DNA of 34,640 nt from a virus, in the IMG/VR virus record IMGVR_UViG_3300022745_000109, positions 1 to 34,640 of that record; one strand, written 5' to 3'. This document shows, piece after piece, positions 21,820-29,019 of the stretch; position 1 is the first letter of the stretch, and each line of letters starts with the position of its first letter. The notes below the pieces were generated by a model. The model saw nothing but the letters and a program-made list of their open reading frames with translations. It had not been told where the DNA came from and did not search any database. The position numbers and the translations under genes were made by a program.

Positions 21820-22107
21820 ATGGCACTCATTGCAGGCACCCAAGTTACGCTCACGAGCGGATCGCCGAGCGTGTCATTTGCGCCGACCGGTACCGCTTTT
21901 GCCGTGAACGTCATCACGCCCGGCGCGCAGGTCCGGCTGACCAAGATGGTCGGCGCCGACGCCACCACGGAAGTCCCGTGCGTCGGCGAAGGCACCGTAC
22001 CGCAGCTGATGACTGGCCCGGCTAGCTACATGGTGATTGCCATCGCTGGCGACACCTACAAACTCACGACCACGGGCGCAAGCTGCGCCGTGGCGTGCTC
22101 ACAGTGA
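21820..22107 (+). CDS. Small tail-module hypothetical protein
   Basis: This 95-residue, strand-rich protein lies between tube and chaperone genes. It has GTQVTLTSGSPSVSFAPTGTA, then a Val/Thr-rich middle, a single Cys in VPCVGEG, and two Cys residues near the end (SCAVACSQ). It has no signal peptide. Position suggests a minor tail component, but no family is recognised. Confidence 0.55.
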   Translation: MALIAGTQVTLTSGSPSVSFAPTGTAFAVNVITPGAQVRLTKMVGADATTEVPCVGEGTVPQLMTGPASYMVIAIAGDTYKLTTTGASCAVACSQ

Positions 22108-22117
22108 TCGGGACACC

Positions 22118-22570
22118 ATGGCACGCCGTCAGCTGACGATCCGCATCGACGCCGAAGGGCGCGACAAGGGCAAGGTTTTTGTGCTCACCGAGCTGCCGGC
22201 CAGTCAGGCCGAGCGGTGGGCACTGCGCGCCGTGATGGCGCTGGGCGCCGCCAATGCCGAGCTGCCGGACGGTATGGAGCTGGCCGGCCTGGCCGGGCTG
22301 GCGCGCGGCATCGGCGTGACCGATGGTGCCTCGCTGCTCGAAGCATTCGCGCGCACGGCGCTGACGCTGTTCACGCGCATCCCATTCGCGCAAGCCGAAG
22401 AGCTGCTCGGCATCATGTGGGCCTGCGTCCAGATCATCCCGGACCCTGGCAACCCCTCGGTGATCCGCTCGCTGATCGAAGACGACATCGAAGAAGTTGC
22501 AACTCGCCTGCGCCTGCGGTCGGAGATCATCAAAATGCACCTGGGTTTTTCGCAGGCCGCCGGGAAATAG
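22118..22570 (+). CDS. Tail assembly chaperone, zero-frame product (G-like)
   Basis: This 150-residue protein lies just before the tape measure gene, the standard position of tail assembly chaperones. It contains FVLTELPASQAERWALRAV and LFTRIPFAQAEELLG, followed by MWACVQIIPDP and SLIEDDIEEVATRLRL. The stop is at 22570, but another open frame overlaps it and can be reached by a -1 shift. By analogy with lambda G and GT, the short form would bind the tape measure during tail assembly. Confidence 0.75.
   Translation: MARRQLTIRIDAEGRDKGKVFVLTELPASQAERWALRAVMALGAANAELPDGMELAGLAGLARGIGVTDGASLLEAFARTALTLFTRIPFAQAEELLGIMWACVQIIPDPGNPSVIRSLIEDDIEEVATRLRLRSEIIKMHLGFSQAAGK
22543..22549 (+). promoter_or_regulatory. 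GGGTTTT -1 ribosomal frameshift site
   Basis: The heptamer is in the correct phase, G GGT TTT, in the chaperone gene 21 bases upstream of its stop. A -1 slip leads into the overlapping frame that ends at 22794. This fits the X XXY YYZ rule (lambda uses GGGAAAG at the corresponding place). Confidence 0.65.
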
Positions 22571-22794
22571 ACTTCGGGCCACCCGTCGGCGATCGCCGCC
22601 CGCGCGGCAGTGTTGACCCGCTCAACATCCCGCGCCCCATCGCTGCCGTGCTGACTGCGCGGCTTGCGACGCTGCACGAACTCGATACGGTGTATGGCTC
22701 GCGTGATCTGTGGGACTTGCTGGAGATCAACGCAGTAAGCAACCATAACCAGCAGATCGCACAGAAAGAGGCTGAACGCTCATGGCAACAGTAA
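22549..22794 (+). CDS. Frameshift extension of the tail assembly chaperone (T-like)
   Basis: This frame has no ATG of its own. Entered by the -1 shift it adds 81 residues, giving a fusion of about 225. It reads FAGRREIDFGPPVGDRRP, then ARLATLHELDTVYGSRDLWD and LLEINAVSNHNQQIAQKE. A helical C-terminal tail rich in charged residues is typical of the T part in G-T chaperones. It overlaps the tape measure start by 13 bases, as usual. An independent GTG start near the middle is possible but less likely. Confidence 0.65.
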   Translation, partial: FAGRREIDFGPPVGDRRPRGSVDPLNIPRPIAAVLTARLATLHELDTVYGSRDLWDLLEINAVSNHNQQIAQKEAERSWQQ

Positions 22795-24377
22795 TTGACT
22801 CGCTGATCGTCACGCTGGGGCTTGACCCGTCCGCGTACAAGAAAGGCGCGAAGGACGTCCAGCAGGATACCGCGAAGATCAACGAAGTCGAGCGCGGCCG
22901 GGCCAAGGTGTCGGCGGAATCTTCAAAGGCGGTGGCAGACGGCTACAACCGCGCACGCAACGAGCTGCTGAGCCTGGCGGCGGCGGCGCTCGGCGCGAAC
23001 AGCATCAAGAGCTTTTTTGCCGGCATGGTGACCGGGCAAGCCACGCTCGGCCGGCTGGCGGTCAACCTGGGCATGACGGCCCGCGAGCTTGATTCATGGG
23101 GCGCTGCGGCCGAGCAGGTTGGCGGGTCTGCAGCCGGCATTCAGGCCAGCTTTCAGCACATCCAAGCCGGGTTCGAGGCATTCAAGCTGGGCGAGCAATC
23201 GCCGGTCGTGACTGCGTTCCGCGCGCTTGGAATCGCTGTCGCAGATGGAAACGGCAAGATCCGGCCAATGAAGGATCTGATGCTGGACCTGGCCGGCGTG
23301 CTGCAGAAGATGCCGGCACAGGACCAGATCCGCGTGGCCGGCATGCTCGGACTCGACGATGGCACGCTGAACTTGCTGCGCCAGGGGCGCGAGCAGGTGC
23401 GGCTGACGCAGGAATCCATGGAGCGCATCAGCGGCGTGTCGGACCAGAGCACGCAGGCGGCGCAGCACGCACAGGCGCAATGGGCGCTGACGAAGCGCGA
23501 ACTTTACAGCGCTGGGCAATCGATTTTCACGGCCCTGATCCCGGCCATGGAGCAGGCGAACGACGGGCTGCACAACCTGTCGGCATGGGTGTCCGACCAC
23601 CGGCAGGAGATTGGCGACTTCGTGGGCGGGTTGGCGACGGCGTTCACGGCGGTTGGCAAGGCCATCGGCGAGGCGTTTGGTTGGTTCACGAAGCTGGGCG
23701 AGAAGCTGGCCGACACGAAGGCCGGCGGCTGGCTTGGTGAAAAGCTGGCGCAGTTCATGGCCTACGGCGGCAGCAAAAACGCGCAAGCCGCGCTGGCAGC
23801 GAACGGGAAGGGTCAGGCGCCGACGTCGGCAACCAGCGCTGCGCCAGCCGGGTCGCCTGGGCAGTTTGCGGACCTTGAGAAGGTCAATGGCCTGCCGCCC
23901 GGCACGCTGGACCGAATCTGGCAGATCGAGTCAGGGCGCGGAAAAAACATGGTCAGCTCAGCGGGGGCGACAGGCCATTTCCAGTTCATGCCCAAGACGG
24001 CGGCCGGGTTTGGGTTGTCGCGCGCCGACACGTTCGATCTCGGCAAGTCTTCAGCGGCCGCAGCCAAGTACCTCGGCAAGCTGCGCCAGATGTTCGGCGG
24101 AGACATGCAGCTGGCAGTGTCGGCTTACAACTGGGGCGAAGGCAACGTGCAGCGCAAGGGGCTGGCCGCCGCGCCGCACGAGACCATGGATTACTGGCGC
24201 AAGTTCGTTTCGCTCGGCGGTGGCCAGGGCGGCGGCGGCTCGAACCGCAGCGAGACGAACATCCAGACGGTCAACATCCAGACGCGCGCCACTGACGCGC
24301 CCGGCATTGCGCGCAGCCTGAGCGACAATCTGGCGCAGACGCAGCGCCTTGCCACGTCATCGCAGGGGATGCGCTGA
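22782..24377 (+). CDS. Tape measure protein with lytic transglycosylase domain
   Basis: This is a 531-residue protein. The N-terminal region (VTLGLDPSAYKKGAKDVQQDT onward) and a long helical middle to about residue 320 are typical of tape measure proteins. From about residue 370 there is an SLT-type transglycosylase: DRIWQIESGRGKNMVSSAG with the catalytic Glu in QIES, then GHFQFMPKTAAGFG, and LAVSAYNWGEGNVQRKG. The protein sets the tail length and probably cuts peptidoglycan during DNA injection. The relatively short length predicts a fairly short tail. It is coupled by TGATG to the next gene. Confidence 0.88.
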   Translation: MATVIDSLIVTLGLDPSAYKKGAKDVQQDTAKINEVERGRAKVSAESSKAVADGYNRARNELLSLAAAALGANSIKSFFAGMVTGQATLGRLAVNLGMTARELDSWGAAAEQVGGSAAGIQASFQHIQAGFEAFKLGEQSPVVTAFRALGIAVADGNGKIRPMKDLMLDLAGVLQKMPAQDQIRVAGMLGLDDGTLNLLRQGREQVRLTQESMERISGVSDQSTQAAQHAQAQWALTKRELYSAGQSIFTALIPAMEQANDGLHNLSAWVSDHRQEIGDFVGGLATAFTAVGKAIGEAFGWFTKLGEKLADTKAGGWLGEKLAQFMAYGGSKNAQAALAANGKGQAPTSATSAAPAGSPGQFADLEKVNGLPPGTLDRIWQIESGRGKNMVSSAGATGHFQFMPKTAAGFGLSRADTFDLGKSSAAAAKYLGKLRQMFGGDMQLAVSAYNWGEGNVQRKGLAAAPHETMDYWRKFVSLGGGQGGGGSNRSETNIQTVNIQTRATDAPGIARSLSDNLAQTQRLATSSQGMR

Positions 24378-25015
24378 TGCCACTGATCCCGTTTCCAAAC
24401 GTGCCGGCCTTGCCCGGTGTGCCGCCGCTCAACCGCGCCGGCTACCAGCAGGCCAGCAACACCGCGCTGAAGATCGTCGCCGCCGCAGCCGGCCTGAAAG
24501 CACTCGGCCTGGTGGCTCGGCCGCGCACATGGCTGGTGCTCGGGCCAGATGGGCGGGAAATACTGTTGCCTGATTCGGTGCTGTCGCTCGAATACCGGGG
24601 CGATGCCAAGATCAGCACGTACCCGGTTGAGGGCGGCGGGTTCGCCAGCTACAACAAAGTGCGCGCGCCGTTCGGCGTGCACATCGTCATGACGTGCACC
24701 GGTACCGGCCGCCAGTCCCGCGCCGCGATGCTGTCGGGGCTCGACAAGCTCAAGGACAGCACCGACCTCGTGAGCATCGTGACGCCCGATGCGGTTTACC
24801 AGTCGCTCAACCTTGTGCAGTACGATTTTCAGCGCACATCCAAATCAGGGGTGACCATGCTCACCATCTCGGCGGGGTTCGAGGAGGTGGCGCAGACGGC
24901 GCAGGCCACCGTGACGACCGCGCAACCGGCCGGCGCGCCAGCCATCAACGCCGGCACCGTGCGGGCCGATGCGCCGACAGCGGCGCAGTCAACTGCCGCA
25001 GCGGGAGTGCAGTGA
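24377..25015 (+). CDS. Baseplate / tail-tip hub-proximal protein
   Basis: This 212-residue protein starts at a TGATG overlap. Features include RPRTWLVLGPDGREILLPDS, then SLEYRGDAKISTYPVEGGGF and SYNKVRAPFGVHIVMTCTG. LVSIVTPDAVYQSLNLVQYDF precedes a disordered Ala/Thr-rich tail. The YPVEGGGFASYNKV segment resembles baseplate proteins that follow the tape measure in this phage type. I consider a distal-tail or hub-linked role likely, without naming the family. Confidence 0.65.
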   Translation: MPLIPFPNVPALPGVPPLNRAGYQQASNTALKIVAAAAGLKALGLVARPRTWLVLGPDGREILLPDSVLSLEYRGDAKISTYPVEGGGFASYNKVRAPFGVHIVMTCTGTGRQSRAAMLSGLDKLKDSTDLVSIVTPDAVYQSLNLVQYDFQRTSKSGVTMLTISAGFEEVAQTAQATVTTAQPAGAPAINAGTVRADAPTAAQSTAAAGVQ

Positions 25016-25314
25016 TGCAGGTCATTCCGCTCCAGGCCATCCCATCCCAGACGTTCACGGTCCAACTCGCGCAGCAGACGTGCACGATGTGGCTGCGCCA
25101 GATCGAAACCGGCACCTATCTGGATTTGACGGTCAATGGCGCCCCGGTGGTGACCGGTAAGCGCGTGCATGACCGGTGCCGCATCGTGCGCCGGCCCCAC
25201 CTGCCGTTCGTCGGCGATCTGGCGATGGTGGACACGCAGGGCGCTGATGAGCCGGACCACGCCGGCCTGGGCGATCGGTGGGTGTTGATGTACTTGGAGG
25301 CAGCCGACCTATGA
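25015..25314 (+). CDS. Baseplate plug protein (DUF6983 type)
   Basis: This 99-residue protein overlaps its upstream neighbour as TGATG. It reads IPSQTFTVQLAQQTCTMWLRQ, then GTYLDLTVNGAPVVTG, HLPFVGDLAMVDTQGADEPD and LGDRWVLMYLE. These segments match the baseplate plug family that closes the tube channel. The stop overlaps the hub gene start as ATGA. Confidence 0.75.
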   Translation: MQVIPLQAIPSQTFTVQLAQQTCTMWLRQIETGTYLDLTVNGAPVVTGKRVHDRCRIVRRPHLPFVGDLAMVDTQGADEPDHAGLGDRWVLMYLEAADL

Positions 25315-26165
25315 GCTACAAGCGACGTGCATTGCGCATCCAGTTCACCGGCGCGGCAGCCGGTACGGTTGACCTGATCGGGCACCGAGCGGAAGCCATC
25401 ATCGAAAACGCTGGCGGGCAGTTGTCGGCCAGCGTGCTGCAGTTGCGCGTTTGGGGTATGCGTCAGCAGCAGATGGATGCATTCGGCACGGGCGGCCTGA
25501 ACGCACTGGCGACGCGCGGCGACATGGTGACCGTGTTCGCTGGCGACGTTGGCAGCCGGCTTAGGCAGGTGTTCGAGGGCACAATCTTCGCGGCGGTCGC
25601 CGACTATGGCGCCGCACCCGAAGTGAGCTTCAACGTCTCGGCGCAATCCGGGTTTGTGCATCGCGTGGTGCCCGCCGCAGCCACCAGCACCCAGGGCAGC
25701 GGCGATGTAGTCGAAATGATCACGGCCATCGCTTCGCCACTCGGCTACGTCGTGCAATCCAACGGCGTCACCGCGCGGCTTGCTGATCAGTACCTGAGTG
25801 GCTCGGCCATCGATCAGATTTACACCATCGCCGACGCCGCGCGAATCGGGATCGCCATCGAAGGCAAAACCATTGCCTTGTGGCAGAACGGCGGCGCGCG
25901 GGATGGCGTCGAGATCGACTTGCGACCCGAAACCGGAATGATCGGTTACCCGACGTTCACGCCGACCGGCATCACCTGCCGCGCCGAGTACAACCCGGAC
26001 ATGCTGATCGGTCGGCGCGTGAAACTCGCCAGCATGGTGCCGCGCACGTCGGGGACGTGGTACACACAGAGCGTTCGTCACGAGCTGTCCACGATGATGC
26101 CGGGCGGTCCGTGGTGGTCTACGATCCAGCTTTCTGACGCGAGTCTGTATGCCGCAGCAAACTGA
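25311..26165 (+). CDS. Baseplate hub protein (gp27-like)
   Basis: This is a 284-residue protein starting at the ATGA overlap (25311). The N-terminal half has RRALRIQFTGAAAGTVDLIG and a strand-rich region with VLQLRVWGMRQQQMDAFG. The C-terminal half ends with YTQSVRHELSTMMPGGPWW, a conserved closing motif of hub proteins. It should form the trimeric adaptor between tube and spike. It overlaps the spike gene by 17 bases. Confidence 0.75.
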   Translation: MSYKRRALRIQFTGAAAGTVDLIGHRAEAIIENAGGQLSASVLQLRVWGMRQQQMDAFGTGGLNALATRGDMVTVFAGDVGSRLRQVFEGTIFAAVADYGAAPEVSFNVSAQSGFVHRVVPAAATSTQGSGDVVEMITAIASPLGYVVQSNGVTARLADQYLSGSAIDQIYTIADAARIGIAIEGKTIALWQNGGARDGVEIDLRPETGMIGYPTFTPTGITCRAEYNPDMLIGRRVKLASMVPRTSGTWYTQSVRHELSTMMPGGPWWSTIQLSDASLYAAAN

Positions 26166-26811
26166 CGTTCTGAGCAGCCGCACGGCGGCGGACAGCGCCA
26201 GTGATCTGGCCGAGCAGCGGTTCCTGATCCTGTCGTTGCTGTCCCGCGTGCGCACCTGCATTCCGGTGCGCGTGATCGCCTGCACAGCATCTGGTGCTGC
26301 TGCTGCGGTCGGCCGGGTTGACGTGCAGCCGCTGGTGCAGCAGGTAGACGGCGACGGTAAAGCCTGGCCGCACGGCACGATCTACAACCTGCCCTATCTG
26401 CGCCAGCAGGGCGGATCGAACGCGGTGATCTGCGATCCTGAGCCGGGCGACATCGGGCTGATTGCCGCGTGCGATCGGGATATCTCGGCGGTCAAGGCGT
26501 CGGGCGGCGAATCACCGCCCGGCAGCAGGCGCCGCCACGATCTGAGCGATTCGGTGTACCTGCACACGATCATCGGCGCGGCGCCGACGCAATTCGTGCG
26601 GTTCCACTCGGGCGGCGTCGAGGTGGTGAGCCCGGGCCAGATCCGCGCGCAGGCGCCGACGATCGTGCTCGACGGCAATGTGAGCATCACCGGTGATCTG
26701 AGTGTGGCCGGCGCAGGAACCGTGTCTGGCGATCTGGTCGCGCAAGGCGCAAGCGTTCATAATCACGTTCATGTCGTTGGAGACGGAACAACATCGCCGC
26801 CGGTTATATGA
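26149..26811 (+). CDS. Baseplate central spike protein (Gp138/gpV-like)
   Basis: This is a 220-residue protein. Residues 30-125 form an OB-like domain, with VRVIACTASGAAAAVGRVDVQP and GTIYNLPYLRQQGG, then the typical EPGDIGLIAACDRDIS. The last 60 residues are beta-helical repeats (IVLDGNVSITGDLSVAGAG), followed by HNHVHVVGDG. The HxH motif binds a metal ion at the sharp tip in this family. The spike pierces the outer membrane on sheath contraction. It is coupled by ATGA to the wedge gene. Confidence 0.85.
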   Translation: MPQQTDVLSSRTAADSASDLAEQRFLILSLLSRVRTCIPVRVIACTASGAAAAVGRVDVQPLVQQVDGDGKAWPHGTIYNLPYLRQQGGSNAVICDPEPGDIGLIAACDRDISAVKASGGESPPGSRRRHDLSDSVYLHTIIGAAPTQFVRFHSGGVEVVSPGQIRAQAPTIVLDGNVSITGDLSVAGAGTVSGDLVAQGASVHNHVHVVGDGTTSPPVI

Positions 26812-27161
26812 AAACCCTCCTGCTTGACCAAACTGCCTGGGATCTGGTGCTTGATGCGTCGGGCAACATCGCTGTTGCGTCCGACAGCTACGCCATCGCC
26901 CAGGATGTCGCGTCGGCGGTGCGCACGTTTGCCGGCGAGTGCATCTACGACACGTCGGTCGGTGTGCCGTACTGGCAGCAGATCCTCGGCCAATACCCGC
27001 CCGTCCAATACGTCGAACAGGTGCTGACCGACGCGGCGTTTTCCGTCCCCGGCGTCGTGGATGCCCAGATGGTGTTCACGGATCTGACGGGGCGCGTTCC
27101 GGCCGGGCAGATACAGGTGATCGACATCAATGACCAGGCGCTCGGCGTCACGCTCTCATGA
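26808..27161 (+). CDS. Baseplate wedge protein (gp25/W-like)
   Basis: This 117-residue protein lies between ATGA overlaps. It has TAWDLVLDASGNIAVASD, then IAQDVASAVRTFAGECIYDT, GVPYWQQILGQYPP and VEQVLTDAAFSVPGV. The IAQDVASAVRTF helix and the VPYW segment are characteristic of gp25-like wedge subunits. It would join the sheath to the baseplate and start contraction. Confidence 0.83.
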   Translation: MKTLLLDQTAWDLVLDASGNIAVASDSYAIAQDVASAVRTFAGECIYDTSVGVPYWQQILGQYPPVQYVEQVLTDAAFSVPGVVDAQMVFTDLTGRVPAGQIQVIDINDQALGVTLS

Positions 27162-28378
27162 CCACTGCAGTGCCATCGATCCAGATCACGTCCACTGGCG
27201 TGACCGTGCCGTCGGAACAGGACATCCTGGCCGGCGTCTGGGCGGACATCAGCAGCGCCTTCGGCGGCGGGCTGAATCAGTCCCTGAGCACGCCGCAGGG
27301 CCAGCTTGCGCAGAGCCTGGCTGCGATCATTGGCGACTGCTACGCCACGATTGCGCAGTTGGTCAACCAAATCGACCCCGACAACGCGGACGGGGCGTTT
27401 CAGGACGCGATCGGCCGAATTTACTACCTCAACCGGGTCGCGGCGGCCGGCACGCTGGTGTCTGCGACTGTGCGCGGGCTGGTGGGCGCCGTCATCCCGG
27501 CCGGCAGCCAGGCGCGTGATTTGAATGGCAACTTGTACGCACTCACGGCCGCAGTGACGATCGGCGCAGGCGGGTCGATCCCGGGGCAGTTCCAGGCGCT
27601 GACAGCTGGCCCGATCGCCTGCCCGGCCGGCACACTGACGACGATCGTCTCGGCTGTGGCTGGGTGGGAGTCGGTCACGAACGCGGCAGACGGCGCGCCG
27701 GGCAACCTGGCTGAAAACCGAATCGCGTTCGAGACGCGCCGCCGAAACTCGGTCGCCATCAACTCGGTGAACACGAACCAAGCCATCCTGGCGGGCTTGC
27801 TCAGCGTCTCGAACGTGCTGGATGCGTTCGTTGTGGATAACCCGACATCTGCGCCAGTGGCCTACGGCTCGACCGGCTACACACTGCCCGCAAACTCGAT
27901 TTGTGCTAGCGTGGCGGGCGGCACATCAGCCGATGTAGCGGCGGCCATCTGGGCGCGCAAGGCCCCAGGATGCGGGTATGCCGGAAACACGACCATCAAT
28001 GTGACAGACGCGGCGAGCCTTGCGACTCCGAAGCCAGTTTATCCGGTCACATACCTCGTGCCCACAGCGAAACTAACTTATTTTCTGGTTCAAATCAAAC
28101 TGGACCCGCGCTTGCCGTCTGATATTTCCAACCAGATCAAGGGGGCGATCGTTTCGGCATTCTCGGGGGCGGATGGCGGCCCGCGCGCTCGCATTGCCTC
28201 GCAGATTTACTCGGGCCGATATTACGCTGCGATTGCCTCGCTTTCTCAGTATCTTCAAATCATATCGATCGGCATAGGTTTTAGTTCAGGTACCGCAACG
28301 CTCCAATCTGTTGCGTATGGCATTGACGAGCTTCCATCAATCAATTCATCGGCCGTCACGGTCGCAATGGTGCCGTGA
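27158..28378 (+). CDS. Baseplate J-like wedge protein
   Basis: This is a 406-residue protein starting at ATGA. The N-terminus reads VPSEQDILAGVWADISSAFGG, then LSTPQGQLAQSLAAIIGDCY and DAIGRIYYLNRVAAAGT, the classic opening of baseplate J. GNLAENRIAFETRRRNSVAI occurs in the middle. The C-terminus has LVPTAKLTYFLVQIKLDP and IDELPSINSSAVTVAMVP. It forms the wedge arms of the baseplate. Its base composition becomes less GC-rich near the end, as does the next gene. Confidence 0.88.
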   Translation: MTTAVPSIQITSTGVTVPSEQDILAGVWADISSAFGGGLNQSLSTPQGQLAQSLAAIIGDCYATIAQLVNQIDPDNADGAFQDAIGRIYYLNRVAAAGTLVSATVRGLVGAVIPAGSQARDLNGNLYALTAAVTIGAGGSIPGQFQALTAGPIACPAGTLTTIVSAVAGWESVTNAADGAPGNLAENRIAFETRRRNSVAINSVNTNQAILAGLLSVSNVLDAFVVDNPTSAPVAYGSTGYTLPANSICASVAGGTSADVAAAIWARKAPGCGYAGNTTINVTDAASLATPKPVYPVTYLVPTAKLTYFLVQIKLDPRLPSDISNQIKGAIVSAFSGADGGPRARIASQIYSGRYYAAIASLSQYLQIISIGIGFSSGTATLQSVAYGIDELPSINSSAVTVAMVP

Positions 28379-29019
28379 TGCAAGATTATAGCCAGACGAT
28401 TCTTGCGCAATATGCAAACTCTCCAACGATCAATGCGCTGATCGATTCTGCGAACTCGGCAATTGACGCATCCGGTGCGGCCAATAGTTTTAGGCAAACC
28501 GTCTGGGATATTTCGTCGGCATCCGGGTTTGGCCTTGATATTTGGGCCAAGATTGTCGGCGTAAGTCGTGTTGTCGGCGTCCAGACAAGCCCGAAGTTTT
28601 TTGGCTTCACGACGAAATACGCACCTTTCGGTAAAGGCCCGTTTTACAGTTCTGGCAGTTCTGTAGGCCTCTATACTCTTACAGATTCAGCACTTAGAAC
28701 CCTGATACTCGTCAAGGCACTCACGAATATCACAAACACTACACCTCCGAATATCAATCGTGCGCTTGAGATTTTGTTTGCGGGGCGCGGCGATGTTTAT
28801 GTGCATGACCTGCAAAACATGAACATGCTGTATACATTCTATTTCCAACCAACAGAGGCAGAATTATACATGCTGAGTAATTCAGGCGCAGTGCCGCGCC
28901 CGTCTGGTGTGCGAATCTCATATCAGGCGATTAGAAAGAGTCATTTCGGCTTCGGCCCATCGGCCCAGGGCTTCGGCCGGGCCACCATGTCACACGGTGC
29001 CATCAATGCAACAATCTAA
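28378..29019 (+). CDS. Tail protein linking baseplate and fibre (DUF2612 type)
   Basis: This 213-residue protein starts at the ATG in TGATG; a GTG three bases upstream is an alternative. It has QYANSPTINALIDSANSAID, then TVWDISSASGFGLDIWAKIV and GVSRVVGV, and ALRTLILVKALTNITNTTPP. This resembles DUF2612 and tail protein I, which attach tail fibres. The C-terminal part ends in FGFGPSAQGFGRATMSHG. It overlaps the fibre gene by 14 bases. Confidence 0.78.
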   Translation: MQDYSQTILAQYANSPTINALIDSANSAIDASGAANSFRQTVWDISSASGFGLDIWAKIVGVSRVVGVQTSPKFFGFTTKYAPFGKGPFYSSGSSVGLYTLTDSALRTLILVKALTNITNTTPPNINRALEILFAGRGDVYVHDLQNMNMLYTFYFQPTEAELYMLSNSGAVPRPSGVRISYQAIRKSHFGFGPSAQGFGRATMSHGAINATI

